Source: Streptomyces sp. Ag109_O5-1
Lineage (GTDB): Bacteria; Actinomycetota; Actinomycetes; Streptomycetales; Streptomycetaceae
DNA: 64,000 bases
NCBI RefSeq assembly: GCF_003814875.1
Contig: NZ_RKQF01000001.1
Span: 11,346,001 to 11,410,000 of the forward strand
Reading direction: 5' to 3'
Within the stretch, counting starts at the first letter, position 1; each line of letters starts with the position of its first letter. The notes under the pieces were generated by a model. The model had not been told where the DNA came from. It made no database searches and saw only the letters and a program-made list of their open reading frames with translations. A program made the position numbers and the translations under genes. This document shows positions 8,751 through 18,164 of the stretch, one piece after another.

Positions 8751-9065
8751 GGCCGTCGTTGATGGAGTTGCGGATGACGACGTCCAGGCGGGCCTTGGCG
8801 GTGCTGGCCAGCTCCTCGCCCCAACCACGCTGCTGGCTCCTGCCATGAGCTTCCGGTCTTTGCTGTGGGTAAGGACCGTTCCGTCGAGGGCCCTGACGGC
8901 CCGTCCAGGCGCGGAGCGTCCCCGTCGCAGAACCTGCTCACCGGAACGGCGAGGGAGTGACAACGGACACCTCGGTATCTGCATCGGTCTTCGAAACAGT
9001 CCCGAGCATGTCCGTTGATCACGCTGCCGCACCGGGAGACTCCAAGATTCCCGACAAGGTCAAGC
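8751..9065. other. No recognisable gene
   Basis: The minus strand at about 8760-8830 reads GEELASTAKARLDVVIRNSI in one frame, which looks like real helical coding sequence, but it is too short to assign and is flanked by frameshifts. The rest holds nothing recognisable. Confidence 0.35.
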
Positions 9066-11099
9066 TCAGGCTGGTTGCCAGGAGAGGACCGTCTGGTACT
9101 GCGACTCTATGCCGCCGGCCGCGATGACACTCGACGGAATCTGGTCGGCTCCGGTGATGTTGTGGTTGTCCTGGATCAGGACGCCCTTGTTGTCGTAGTC
9201 GGAGGGACCGTTCGGCCAGTAGTTGCCTTCGATGTCCGTCGGGTCGTAAGTTCCGTCGCCGGCGGTGTAGTTCCCGTGTTTGCTGCCCCACGGTGAGACG
9301 TTGATGTTCCACACCGCGTTGCCGAGGATCGACACGTAGGTGGCACCGTTGTCGGTGTACAGGACGTGGCCGCCCGAGGTGTTGAGCTGGTCGTGGACCA
9401 CGTTGCCGGTGACATGCTCGCCGCTCGCCATCGAGGTGCCGGTGATCCCGTTCGTGTAGACGGCTCCGCCGTCGCCGAGCAGCGACATGTGGTCGTAGAT
9501 CAGATTGTCCGAGATCGTGTTGTGGTTCGAGTAGTTGGGCTGTGCGGGCAGGCTCACCTTGTCGGGCCAGCCGCCCCAGCCGATGGAGATCGCCGTGTAG
9601 GGGACATGGTCGATCTGGTTGTGAGTGATGGTCGACGTCTCGATGTAGCCGGCGTCGATGGCGATCCCGCCGTGGTACTCGGCGGCGGTGTCATAGAAGT
9701 GGCTGTCCTTGACGGTGATCCCGCTGGTGTGCTGGGCGGCACTGTTCGGCTGCGGGATGTCCACGCCGCCCAGGTCGAGGCCGTTGCCGGAGATGTCGGT
9801 GAACACGCAGGCGGTGACCGTGTCGTTCTGTGAGCCGTCGCCCAGGTCCAGTCCGGCCGCGCCGAGATGGACGAAGTAGTCGTGGTCGAAGTGGACGCTC
9901 TTGTCGTAGGTGAAGCGAACCGCGCCGGGCATCTTCGTCCAGTTGGCGTAGGGGCAGGTGCCGTCCGACACGAAGGCGCACAGTCCCTGGGTGGCGTAGC
10001 CGTTGATGCCGGTGACCTGGTAGGTCGCCTGGATCTCTGAGAAGCCGGTTCCGGTGTTGGAGGTCGTGTAGTTCGCGTAGCTGAACTGGATGCCTTGGAA
10101 GCCGACATGAGCGGGTACGTCCGAGGCGTTCCCGGAGGTCGCCACCAGCGTGTCGAGTGCGGGTGCCTCGACGTCCGCCGTAGTGAGGTCCTCCCCGGAG
10201 CGCGGGATGTAGTAGAACCGGTGCTCGCTCTTGTCCAGGTAGAACTCGCCAGGCTTGTCGAGGAGTTCGTAGGCGTTCTCGACCGCTGTCGGGGCCTCGG
10301 TGATGGACTTGCGGCCGACCAGGTTGTAGGTGCGACCGGAGCCGTCGGTACGCATGACCCGCTGGGTGGAGTTGTTCCAGCAGGGCTGGGCCATGGTGAT
10401 GGCCGTACTGGTCACCGAAGCGACCGGACAGCGCGGCTCGGTCCACAGTCCCAGGCCGCCCCGGTAGACGAACTCGATCGCCGACGGATTGCGCCAGCCG
10501 GCCATGGGATCACCGGACGCTGTGGTGTAGCCGGTTGCTGTCTGGGTCACCGACACCGGCAGGGAGCCTGCCGCGCGCTGAGCGCGCACGCCGTCCACGT
10601 ACAGTTGCCGGGTGTCCAGTCCGGTGGGGGCCGGGGCGGACCAGATGTCGCTGCCCGTGCTGGTCTTGGCCCAGCCGGTGATGTGGACGCCGCCGCTGAT
10701 GACGGGGGTCTGTCCGGCTGCGGCTTTCCACCAGATGGTGCCAGCCGTGCCGCCGCCTGAGTCCGCGGCGGTGAAGGTCAGCGTCTTGGCCAGCCGGTAG
10801 ACGCCGCCGGCCAACGTCACGGTGATCGGGCCGGATGTGGATGTGTCGATCGTCCGGACCGCGGTCTGTGCCTTGGTGAGTGTGCGGAAGGGAGCAGCAG
10901 CGCTGGTCCCCGGGTTGTCGTCACTGCCACTCGGCGAGACGAAGTAGGTGACCGCGGTCGCCGCGTGCGCAGGCAAGGTGAGCGCTCCGATGGACAGGAG
11001 CGTGCAAACGAAGGCCGCAAGAACACGGTAAGACCCGATGAATAATAGGAGTTCCTTGGGGGGTCTGGTGATGTCCTTCTGCTCTCTCGTGGGAAACAT
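9066..11099 (-). CDS. Secreted right-handed parallel beta-helix protein (GH141-like carbohydrate-active enzyme candidate), 677 aa
   Basis: ATG at 11099 gives a basic n-region, a hydrophobic stretch (VLAAFVCTLLSIGALTL) and a PAHAATA cleavage region near residue 42. The mature protein starts with the YFVSPSGSDDNPGT...PFRTLTKAQ signature of beta-helix glycan enzymes, followed by GGVYRL, a PVISGG strand, a PCWNN site and a long beta-helix with repeated T/N-rich turns (SGNGLDLGG, HNQIDHVPYTAISIGWGG, GDGGAVYTNG). Such proteins are often annotated only as parallel beta-helix repeat proteins; the fold is shared with GH141 (fucosidase/xylanase), so an extracellular glycosidase or lyase role is inferred. 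A paralogue lies at 44585-47212. No clear ribosome binding site precedes the start. Confidence 0.8.
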   Translation of the reverse strand: MFPTREQKDITRPPKELLLFIGSYRVLAAFVCTLLSIGALTLPAHAATAVTYFVSPSGSDDNPGTSAAAPFRTLTKAQTAVRTIDTSTSGPITVTLAGGVYRLAKTLTFTAADSGGGTAGTIWWKAAAGQTPVISGGVHITGWAKTSTGSDIWSAPAPTGLDTRQLYVDGVRAQRAAGSLPVSVTQTATGYTTASGDPMAGWRNPSAIEFVYRGGLGLWTEPRCPVASVTSTAITMAQPCWNNSTQRVMRTDGSGRTYNLVGRKSITEAPTAVENAYELLDKPGEFYLDKSEHRFYYIPRSGEDLTTADVEAPALDTLVATSGNASDVPAHVGFQGIQFSYANYTTSNTGTGFSEIQATYQVTGINGYATQGLCAFVSDGTCPYANWTKMPGAVRFTYDKSVHFDHDYFVHLGAAGLDLGDGSQNDTVTACVFTDISGNGLDLGGVDIPQPNSAAQHTSGITVKDSHFYDTAAEYHGGIAIDAGYIETSTITHNQIDHVPYTAISIGWGGWPDKVSLPAQPNYSNHNTISDNLIYDHMSLLGDGGAVYTNGITGTSMASGEHVTGNVVHDQLNTSGGHVLYTDNGATYVSILGNAVWNINVSPWGSKHGNYTAGDGTYDPTDIEGNYWPNGPSDYDNKGVLIQDNHNITGADQIPSSVIAAGGIESQYQTVLSWQPA

Positions 11100-11763
11100 C
11101 CTGGCAAGGTAGAAGGGCTGTGATGAAACGTCAATGACTGTGACGCCGATACATCGGATCAATTTTGTTGTGACAGGAGTGTCTTTCCAGCCATGCCGGG
11201 GTGCGTCCAGGCCCGGGTGACGCGAGCGTTGACCCGCCGTATCCAGTCCTGGTCGATGTGCCACACGAGGTGCCGCGGGCGGCGTCGGAGATCGGGACGG
11301 CAGCGGCCGGCCGCCGATGTCCGCCAGATCTTTGGTGCCCCCGGCAACACCCAAAGCCCGCGCCGGTGACATCAGGCCGCCGGAGCCTGCTTTGACGAGC
11401 AGCACTGCCTCAAGCCGTCAGAAGTTTCCTGCCACGGACACCGTGAGAAGGCTGCTGCCTGCCGCGGTTGTGCGGCAGTACTGTCATGGCCGTCGAATGC
11501 CAGTCTCCCACCGAGTTGCCCGGACGGGCAGCGTCTCACCTACGAGCAGATCGTCCCGCGGTAGCCGCCGGGCTCACCCGGGCTGGCATCCAGAAGGCTG
11601 TGGAACGCGGCTGCAGGGCACAGGAGCAGGCAAGATCCGGGGTCGGGGACAGCGTGAGTCCCAACGACCTGGCGAGCTGAGCACCTGGCAGCCAGTTCCG
11701 GAATGCACATGCCGGTACCTCCGCAGCCCCCAACAGCGGCAACGGGAGAGTCAGGCGGCCGGC
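11100..11763. other. No recognisable gene
   Basis: The first ~60 bp on the minus strand should contain the promoter of the beta-helix gene and are locally A+T-rich (around 11036-11050 and 11158-11168). The rest has only short frames without motifs and probably represents degraded sequence leading into the dehydrogenase fragment at 11764. Confidence 0.4.
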
Positions 11764-11946
11764 ATGCGCTTCAGCGGCATCGCGGTCGACCCCGATCCGG
11801 TCGCACTGAGAGGTCTCGTCGAACTCGTCGAACAGGGCAGGCTCCGGGTCCAGGTGCAGGAGACGTTCCCGTTCGAGCGTGTCGCCGACGCACACCGACT
11901 GCTCGACGGCGGTCATCTCCACGGCAAGCTCGTCCTCACCGTCTGA
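11764..11946 (+). pseudogene. Zinc-type alcohol dehydrogenase / quinone reductase C-terminal fragment
   Basis: The 60-residue frame (IAVDPDPVALRGLVELVEQG, then PFERVADAHRLLDGGHLHGKLVLTV) matches the C-terminal end of MDR-superfamily NADPH:quinone reductases, including the conserved AHRLLxxGHxxGKxVL. The Rossmann domain and catalytic domain are missing, and no start signal precedes it. It is a 5'-truncated relic. Confidence 0.65.
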
Positions 11947-12227
11947 TCCCGTCGTGGGGCCTCGCGAGAGCGAGGCGCCACTGAGACCCATGCATCATGA
12001 AAGCTGCACGTCAGACGGCTTGGTGTGCGTCCGTGTCAGCAAGCTCGGGCCGGCCCTGAGCGGTAGTCCACCGACAAGAACATGCACCGCGTCGACGGGA
12101 CGTCGGCCGTCGGGCGGGGTTGTCGGTGATCTGTAGGCGATGTGTCGGGGACTGCTGGAACCGTGGGTGCCGAGCCGCCCTGCCGGGCGGTCGCAGCCGC
12201 CTTCGACAGCAAGGGAGCCACGCCGCC

Positions 12228-13175
12228 ATGTCGTCCACGCCCTCCACCCCGCCCTGGGATGTCCGACGGCTCCCGCGTGCCGACGGCAGCGTCTTCCTGG
12301 TGACCGGCGGCAACGCCGGCATCGGATACTTCGTCGCGGAGCAGTTGTCCGTGACCGGGGCCACCGTCGTCCTGGGCAGCCGGAACCCCGCGAAGGCCGA
12401 AGCCGCCACGGCCGCGATCCGCTCGCGTGTCCCCGGCGCGCGGGTGCGGGCGGTACGCCTGGACCTCGCCGACCTGCCGTCGCTCGGAACGGCGGTGGAA
12501 TCACTGGACGTGGAACACCTCGACGCGGTGGTCCACAACGCCGGCGTCGCGCTCGACGACCCGCCGCGCCGGGAGACCGGGGACGGTCACGAGATCATGT
12601 TCGGCACGAACCACCTCGGGCACTTCGCGCTGACCCACTGGCTGCTGCCCCTGCTGTCGGCCGCACCGGCGGCCCGCATCGTGACCGTGGGCAGCTTCGC
12701 CGCCAAGTCCGAGCGGCTCGACCTCGACGACCTGCAGTCCCGGAAGGACTACCGGCCCAAGCGCACCTACGGACGCTCCAAGCTGGCGCAGATGTACTTC
12801 GGCCTCGAACTCGACCGGCGCCTGCGCGCGGTCGACAGCCCGGTGGCAAGCGTGGTGGTCCACCCCGGGGGTGCGCTGGACTCCCTGACCCCGTCCCGAC
12901 CGCCGGTCCAGGTGCGGACCGCCGGTGCGCGGCTTTGCGGTGCACCGGCCGCCCTCCTCGTCCAGGGCAAGCACGCCGGCGCCTGGCCGGCGGTCCGAGC
13001 GGTGCTCGAGCCAACCGTGCGCGGAGGACAGCTCTGGGGACCGCGCGTCTTCGGCCTGCGCGGCAAGCCCCAACGTGAACCGGTGTGGAACCACCTCGCC
13101 GACACCTCCGTCGCGGCGCGGTTGTGGGACGCAAGCTGCGACCTGACTGGAGTCGACCTCGGCGCCATCCCTTGA
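12228..13175 (+). CDS. Short-chain dehydrogenase/reductase, 315 aa
   Basis: ATG at 12228 follows AAGGGAG by about 10 bases; an in-frame upstream start at 12120 would add an unrelated N-terminal stretch. The protein has the NAD(P)-binding TGGNAGIG motif (residues 26-33), an NxxD-like RLDLADL strand, the HNAGV motif (about 104) and the catalytic Tyr181 and Lys185 in YGRSK. It resembles retinol-dehydrogenase-like SDRs that reduce or oxidise lipophilic alcohols, ketones or aldehydes. It is transcribed alone and converges on the GH4 gene across a strong hairpin (13229-13255). The substrate is not predictable. Confidence 0.85.
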   Translation: MSSTPSTPPWDVRRLPRADGSVFLVTGGNAGIGYFVAEQLSVTGATVVLGSRNPAKAEAATAAIRSRVPGARVRAVRLDLADLPSLGTAVESLDVEHLDAVVHNAGVALDDPPRRETGDGHEIMFGTNHLGHFALTHWLLPLLSAAPAARIVTVGSFAAKSERLDLDDLQSRKDYRPKRTYGRSKLAQMYFGLELDRRLRAVDSPVASVVVHPGGALDSLTPSRPPVQVRTAGARLCGAPAALLVQGKHAGAWPAVRAVLEPTVRGGQLWGPRVFGLRGKPQREPVWNHLADTSVAARLWDASCDLTGVDLGAIP

Positions 13176-13228
13176 TGAGCGACATGTCGAACGGGTCGGG
13201 TTCGGTTCACCCGGCACTCGGGACGGGC

Positions 13229-13255
13229 GGTGGGCCGACATGGTCTCGGCCCACC
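13229..13255. terminator. Bidirectional hairpin terminator
   Basis: A perfect 10-bp inverted repeat (GGTGGGCCGA / TCGGCCCACC) with a 7-base loop lies between the convergent SDR and GH4 genes. It has no U-tract, as is usual in Streptomyces, and can serve both transcripts. Confidence 0.75.
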
Positions 13256-13267
13256 ACCTGCGGTCGC

Positions 13268-14578
13268 TCACGAGCCCAGGAGGGCGCGCAGTCCGGGTTG
13301 GAGGAGGTCGCCATGGGCGGTGACCATGTCGTCGCACAGGCGCCAGATGTCCTCGACCGGCAGGGCCGCGGCCGTGGCGGGGTCGGTCATCGCCGCGTGC
13401 CTGATGTGCCGCGGGTCGTCCTCGATCGCCGCCCGCACCACCAGGTCGTTCGCGCTCAGATAGGTGCGGTTGAGCGCCGCGAGCTGGGGCGGGAGGGAGC
13501 CGGCGCGGGTGGGCTGGACACCCAGCGCGTCCACCAGGCACGGTACCTCGACGGTCCCGTGCGCGGGCAGGTTGTCGATCAGGGTCCGGTTGGGGACGTT
13601 GCCGTAGACCGTGCGCGGGGTGCCGGTCACCATGCTGTGGATGATCTGCGGCGCGTACTCCATCGTCCCCTCGACGGCGACCGGCGTCCCGGCGGTCAGT
13701 GCGTCGCGGGTCCTCTCGTACGTGGCGACGTTCTCGTCGACGATCTTGAGGTACTCGCCGATCGGCAGCCGCAGCCGCTCCACCTCGCTGTCGTGGTGCA
13801 GATACCAGGGCACGTACTCGGAGGAGTGCTCGCTGGTCTCCGTGGGGTAGTAGCCGAGCCGGCGGTACATGTCGACCCGGACCCTGCGGCGCAACTGGTC
13901 GTCGGAGGCGATCAGTTCGTCCAGCCTCGGGTAGAGGCTCCGGCCCTGGTGCTCGAACCGCAGCACCCACGCCTGATGGTTGACGCCCGCGGCCTGGTAA
14001 CTGATCTCCTCGTAGGGCACCTTGACCAGGTCCGCGAGGTCGCGCATCGTCCAGTACACCGAGTGGCACAGACCCACCACGCGGGTCAGGCCGGTGGCCT
14101 GCGTCAGGTACTGCACGTTCATGGCCATGGGGTTGGTGTAGTTCAGCAGCCAGGCCTGCGGGCAGACCTCGGCGATGTCCCGCCCCAGTTCCTTCAGGAA
14201 CGGGAACGTGCGCAGGGCGCGGAAGATGCCTCCGATGCCGAGGGTGTCGCCGATGGTCTGCCGTACGCCGTAGCGGGCCGGTACCTCGAAGTCGGTCCGG
14301 GTGGCCTCGGCCATACCGATCTGCACGATGTTGATGACGAAGGCGGCGTCGGCCAGGGCTTCGCGACGGTCGGTGTGCGCGGTGACGTTCGGGCGGGCGC
14401 CGAGCGTGCCGGCGATGCGGAGGGCGGCCGCGTGCGCGGTGGCCAGGCGTTCGGTGTCGATGTCGTGCAGCGCGACGTGCGCGGACTTCAGGTCGGGGAA
14501 CGCGAGGAGGTCGGCGAGCAGTCCCTGGGTGAAGACGACGCTGCCTGCGCCGATGAAGGCGATCTTGGGGGTGGTCAT
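13268..14578 (-). CDS. GH4 family glycosidase (alpha-galactosidase-like), 436 aa
   Basis: The protein starts with the NAD-binding Rossmann motif KIAFIGAGSVVFTQGLLADLL, typical of GH4, the family using NAD+ and Mn2+ for redox-assisted hydrolysis. Other marks are NYTNPMAMN, the metal-binding Cys region GLCHSVYW (about residue 171) and AAGVNHQAWVL. These fit the alpha-galactosidase (MelA/AglA) branch rather than phospho-beta-glucosidases. It lacks a signal peptide, so it acts on imported sugar. ATG at 14578 has GAGGAAA upstream and overlaps the stop of a truncated kinase ORF (ATGA). It sits downstream of a sugar ABC transporter on the same strand and with the GH114 gene nearby; it may remove alpha-linked Gal or GalNAc from imported oligosaccharides (inference). 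Confidence 0.88.
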   Translation of the reverse strand: MTTPKIAFIGAGSVVFTQGLLADLLAFPDLKSAHVALHDIDTERLATAHAAALRIAGTLGARPNVTAHTDRREALADAAFVINIVQIGMAEATRTDFEVPARYGVRQTIGDTLGIGGIFRALRTFPFLKELGRDIAEVCPQAWLLNYTNPMAMNVQYLTQATGLTRVVGLCHSVYWTMRDLADLVKVPYEEISYQAAGVNHQAWVLRFEHQGRSLYPRLDELIASDDQLRRRVRVDMYRRLGYYPTETSEHSSEYVPWYLHHDSEVERLRLPIGEYLKIVDENVATYERTRDALTAGTPVAVEGTMEYAPQIIHSMVTGTPRTVYGNVPNRTLIDNLPAHGTVEVPCLVDALGVQPTRAGSLPPQLAALNRTYLSANDLVVRAAIEDDPRHIRHAAMTDPATAAALPVEDIWRLCDDMVTAHGDLLQPGLRALLGS

Positions 14579-14703
14579 ACCGGGGTTTCCTCGGTCTCGG
14601 AAGGGCGGGAGAGGACGTCGTCCCGCGTGGGCTGTGCGGTCGTACCGACGATGACGTCAGGGGCGGCGTCGCCGATGACGAGCACGTCGAAGGTGTGCGG
14701 CAC
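14575..14703 (-). CDS. 42-aa stub of a PfkB-family sugar kinase
   Basis: The ORF starts with GTG after AGGAA (8-base spacing) and reads PHTFDVLVIGDAAPDVIVGTT, which matches the N-terminal strand of PfkB/ribokinase-family kinases (FDVLVIGExxxDxxV). It then stops after 42 residues, its TGA overlapping the GH4 ATG. The whole C-terminal kinase domain, including the GxGD catalytic motif, is absent. The retained ribosome binding site and stop-start overlap suggest that a deletion removed the kinase while preserving translational coupling to GH4. It could not be a working kinase; it may simply act as a leader ORF. Confidence 0.55.
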   Translation of the reverse strand: MPHTFDVLVIGDAAPDVIVGTTAQPTRDDVLSRPSETEETPV

Positions 14704-14746
14704 TGAGGTGTTCCTGCCTGAGCGGTGTGTCGGGTGACGAGCGGGA

Positions 14747-15637
14747 TCAGCCTTTGAGACCGGTGGAGGTGATCGACTGGATGAACGCCTTCTGCGCGCC
14801 GAGGAAGGCGAGCAGGACCGGCAGCACCGTGATGACGTTCCCGGCCATCACGGCGGACCACTGTGTGTGGTGCTGTCCCTGGAAGGTCGTGAGGCCGAGC
14901 TGGAGCGTGTACTGGGTGTCGTGGCTGATGGCGATCAGCGGCCAGGTCAGGTCGTTCCAGGTGCTGAGAAACGTCAGGACGGCCACCGTGCTGAGGGCCG
15001 GCCGGGACAGCGGGAGCACGATCCGCCACAGCACGTGAAGCCGTGAGCAGCCGTCGATCCAGGCAGCCTCCTCCAGCTCGCGGGGCAGCGAAAGGAAGAA
15101 CTGCCGCAGGAGGAACACCGAGAACGGCGTGACGAGGGACGGCACGATCAGCGCGCCGAGCGTGTCGATGAGGCCGAGCTGCTTCATGACCAGGAACGTG
15201 GGAATCATCGTCAGCTGGAACGGGATCGCCATCGTGGCCAGCATCAGTCCCAGCAGCAGCCGGGAGCCGGCGAACCGCATCCGGGCGAACGCGTAGCCGC
15301 CCAGGGTGCCGAGCACGAGGTTCGCGGTGACCGTGACGAAGCTGACGAGGAACGAGTTGGCGAACCAGCGCGGGAACATCGCGTTGCCGAGCACATAGCG
15401 GTAGCCGCCCAGGTCCAGACGGGAGGGCCACAGCGCCGGCGGGAAGCGGTTGATCTCCGCGTTGCTCATCACCGAGCTGAGCGCCAGCCAGATCAGCGGT
15501 ACCGCGAACAGCAGGGCCATCGGCGCGAGCAGCAGGTGCCAGGGGCTGAACGGCAGCCGCGGGCGTCGCCGGCCGGCATCGGGCCGGGCGGTCGGGACGG
15601 CCTGCGCGGCCTCGGGCGGGGCGGAGACGGCGGTCAT
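14747..15637 (-). CDS. Sugar ABC transporter permease, MalG/CUT1 type, 296 aa
   Basis: An integral membrane protein with about six transmembrane helices, beginning at HLLLAPMALLFAVPLIWLAL. The EAA loop that contacts the ATPase is visible as EEAAWIDGCSRLHVLWRIVLP (about residue 190). The C-terminus ends STGLKG, typical of CUT1 MalG-type permeases. ATG at 15637 overlaps the stop of the MalF-type gene (ATGA), so the two are translationally coupled. No ATPase gene is present; Streptomyces CUT1 systems usually share the MsiK ATPase encoded elsewhere. Confidence 0.93.
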   Translation of the reverse strand: MTAVSAPPEAAQAVPTARPDAGRRRPRLPFSPWHLLLAPMALLFAVPLIWLALSSVMSNAEINRFPPALWPSRLDLGGYRYVLGNAMFPRWFANSFLVSFVTVTANLVLGTLGGYAFARMRFAGSRLLLGLMLATMAIPFQLTMIPTFLVMKQLGLIDTLGALIVPSLVTPFSVFLLRQFFLSLPRELEEAAWIDGCSRLHVLWRIVLPLSRPALSTVAVLTFLSTWNDLTWPLIAISHDTQYTLQLGLTTFQGQHHTQWSAVMAGNVITVLPVLLAFLGAQKAFIQSITSTGLKG

Positions 15638-16572
15638 GCGGCGGCTCCCTGGAGTCGGCGGCGGGCGATCTGGAAGATCAGGCCGATCAGGCCCAGGGCC
15701 GCGGCCAGTACGTAGGCCGAGGCGGCGCCGTACCCTGCGGTGGCGTTCTTGAACGCCTGCTCCCAGATGAAGTAGACGATCACCGTGGTGGATCCGAGGG
15801 GTCCGCCCTTGGTGGTGACGTACACGAGGTCGAACGTCTGGAGGGCCTCGATGGTCTGCCACAGCAGCAGGAACACCGAGACGGGCCTGAGCGTGGGCAG
15901 GGTGACGTGCCGCAGGACCTGGAAGCGACCGGCGCCGTCGAGCCGGGCCGCCTCGGTCAGCGAGGCCGGCACGTCCTGCAGCGCCGCGAGGTAGATGACC
16001 ATGCAGAAGCCGGTACCGCTCCACAGACTGATCGCGACCAGCACGAGCAGCGCCTGGGACGGATCGTTGAGGAAGCCCTGCGCCGGGATGCCGAGGTAAT
16101 GCAGTACCGCGTTGGCCGCGCCGAACTGCGGATCCAGGATGAACGAGAACAGCACGCCCTGCGCGGCGGAGGAGACCACGAACGGCACGAAGAACAAGGT
16201 GCGGTAGAGCCCGACGAAGCGTATGCGCCGGTTCAGGGCGAGGGCGAGCAGCAGCCCCACCACCATGCTCGCCGGCACGTACAGCGCGGTGTAGAGCAGG
16301 GTGTTGTGCACCGCCTGGCTGAAGTGGGGGTCCTGGGCGAGGGCGCGGTAGTTGTCCAGGCCCACCCAGCGGCTCGGTGTGACGAGGTCGTCGGCCCGGA
16401 AGGACAGCAGCAGCGACCAGATGATGGGCACCACGCTGAGACCGAGGATGATCAGGACCGCGGGCGATACGAACGTCCAGGCCATCGCGGACTCGGCGGC
16501 CCGTCTGCGGCGCAGGGCGCGCAGGTTGTCCGGGGGCCGGGACAGAGTGATCGGGGTGGGCACTCGGGACAC
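15634..16572 (-). CDS. Sugar ABC transporter permease, MalF/CUT1 type, 312 aa
   Basis: Membrane protein with about six helices and the EAA motif LTEAARLDGAGRFQVLRHVTLP (about residue 210). It forms the heterodimeric channel with the overlapping MalG-type gene. GTG at 16572 (followed by SRVPTP) is chosen because GAGGAG lies about 7 bases upstream; an ATG at the MAWTFVSP segment would remove the usual cytoplasmic N-terminal tail. It lies 11 bases after the solute-binding-protein gene in the same operon. Confidence 0.92.
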   Translation of the reverse strand: MSRVPTPITLSRPPDNLRALRRRRAAESAMAWTFVSPAVLIILGLSVVPIIWSLLLSFRADDLVTPSRWVGLDNYRALAQDPHFSQAVHNTLLYTALYVPASMVVGLLLALALNRRIRFVGLYRTLFFVPFVVSSAAQGVLFSFILDPQFGAANAVLHYLGIPAQGFLNDPSQALLVLVAISLWSGTGFCMVIYLAALQDVPASLTEAARLDGAGRFQVLRHVTLPTLRPVSVFLLLWQTIEALQTFDLVYVTTKGGPLGSTTVIVYFIWEQAFKNATAGYGAASAYVLAAALGLIGLIFQIARRRLQGAAA

Positions 16573-16583
16573 GGCGGATCTCC

Positions 16584-17912
16584 TCAGCGGGGTATGAGCA
16601 GTGCGGCGTTGGCGTCGGCGGCGCAGGAGCGCACTGCCTGGGCGGGACTGCTCCGGCCCAGCAGCACCGCGACGACGGCCTGTCCGAGGGCCTGCGAGAT
16701 CTGCGGGTAGGCGGCGTGCACGGGCCGTACGCGGGCCGAGTCCAGTGCCTTGGTGAACACCTCCAGGCCCTCGGTGGTGTTCTCCTGGTGCTGCCAGGCG
16801 GGCAGGTCGCGGGTGCGGCGGCTGAGCGGGAGGCTGCCCGCGTCGATGTCCCAGCGCACGTCCTGCGCGGGCTGCATCAGCCAGCTCACGAAGGTCTTGG
16901 CTGCCTTCTTGCGGGCAGCGCCGTTGTCGAACACCGTCCACGTGTCGGGTCCGCTGATGGTCACCGGCCGGCCGGAGAAGGTGGGCAGCGGGACGACGTG
17001 ATAGTCGATCTTCGCCTGCCGGATGTCGGGGAGCTGCCAGGGACCGGTTACGGCCATGCCCATCCGGTCGGACAGGAAGACCTGGTACATCTGCTCGCTG
17101 CCCGGCTTCGGGTCGACGTAGACGCTCTTGTCCCGGGCGAGGGCGGCCACCACCTCCAGGGCACGGGTCCCGGCGTCGGCGAACCCGATGTGCTTGCCGT
17201 CGTCGGCGACGACGTCCCCGCCGAGATCCCAGATCATGGGCCAAAGTCGCCAGACGGTGTCCTCGTCACCGACGCCGGGCCAGCCGGTGCCGAAACGGCC
17301 GCGGCCGACGTCCGTGAGCGCCTTGGCGGTGGCGACGAAGTCGTCCCAGCGCCAGTCCGCTTCGGGCAGCGGCAGGCCGGCCTGCCGGAAGAGCTTCCGG
17401 TTGCAGACCACCGCGAGCGAGTCCAGCAGCGCGGGCGCTGCGCGTACCTGGCCGTTGACGGTCACGGCCTGGCGGGCCGGCGCCCAGTAGTTCGTCCAGG
17501 GCGTGCCGGCGTGTCCGACCATGTCGGTGAGGTCGACGACCTGAGGGCTGCGGGCGACGCTCGCCAGGTCGGAACCGAAGATGTAGGCGATGTCCGGGTA
17601 GGAGCCGGCGGCGAGGGCGGCCGTCACCTTCTGGAGCATCGCGTCGGCGAGCACTCCGCCGCCCAGCTCCACCCGGATACGGGGGTGGCTCCGCATGAAC
17701 GAGGCGACCAGGGACTCCATCGCCTTCTTTCCCGTGTCGGTCTGCCCGTGCCACATCTCGATCGTCACGGTGCCGTCGGCGCTCACGCCGTCGTCGCCGC
17801 CCGCCGCGCAGCCGGAGGCCCCAAGGCCCGCGGCCGCCGTGGTCGCCAGAGCCGCTCCGGCGCGCAGCACTGTGCGGCGTTCGGGCTGTGCGCTGCGGGT
17901 GAGCGCGAACAT
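16584..17912 (-). CDS. Sugar-binding lipoprotein of the ABC transporter, 442 aa
   Basis: Start ATG 17912 follows GGGAGG. Residues 1-35 form a Tat-like lipoprotein signal (ERRTVLRAGA twin arginines at 12-13, then lipobox GASGC with Cys35). The mature protein is a family 1 extracellular solute-binding protein: VTIEMWHGQTDTGKKAMESLV, PDIAYIFGSDLA, and the late AVTGPWQLPDI segment that usually contacts sugar. It delivers oligosaccharide to the two permeases downstream. A TTGACA-N17-TTTAAC promoter lies about 380 bases upstream (18292-18320) and is followed by a long leader that is repeated upstream of the GH114 gene, suggesting joint control. Confidence 0.92.
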   Translation of the reverse strand: MFALTRSAQPERRTVLRAGAALATTAAAGLGASGCAAGGDDGVSADGTVTIEMWHGQTDTGKKAMESLVASFMRSHPRIRVELGGGVLADAMLQKVTAALAAGSYPDIAYIFGSDLASVARSPQVVDLTDMVGHAGTPWTNYWAPARQAVTVNGQVRAAPALLDSLAVVCNRKLFRQAGLPLPEADWRWDDFVATAKALTDVGRGRFGTGWPGVGDEDTVWRLWPMIWDLGGDVVADDGKHIGFADAGTRALEVVAALARDKSVYVDPKPGSEQMYQVFLSDRMGMAVTGPWQLPDIRQAKIDYHVVPLPTFSGRPVTISGPDTWTVFDNGAARKKAAKTFVSWLMQPAQDVRWDIDAGSLPLSRRTRDLPAWQHQENTTEGLEVFTKALDSARVRPVHAAYPQISQALGQAVVAVLLGRSSPAQAVRSCAADANAALLIPR

Positions 17913-18164
17913 GGGTACCTCCCGTGCGGAGCTGTGGGACATGCGCAGTGCGTCAGGGATGCGTTCGGTGTACGGAGTTCCGGCCGCGGCGACGGCGGGT
18001 GATCCCGGCGGGTCCGGGTGCGGGGCCGGTCCCGGGCGGCCGGAGCGCCGTGGGGCGGTGCTCAGGGCCGGGCGCGGAGCGGGACGGGCGGCCGGGTGCG
18101 GGCGCTGCCTCGCCGTCCGCGGGGAGTCACATGGATACGGATCATGTCCAAGCCCCAGAACATG

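Noticed and set aside
12501..15431. 976-codon minus-strand open frame
   Set aside because: It runs through parts of the permease, PfkB stub and GH4 genes in the wrong frame and antisense to the SDR gene; Arg/Pro-rich composition without motifs.
18062..18163. 33-codon ORF (MFWGLDMIRIHVTPRG...) at the end of leader copy A
   Set aside because: Considered as a leader peptide, but it has no ribosome binding site and no counterpart in leader copy B.
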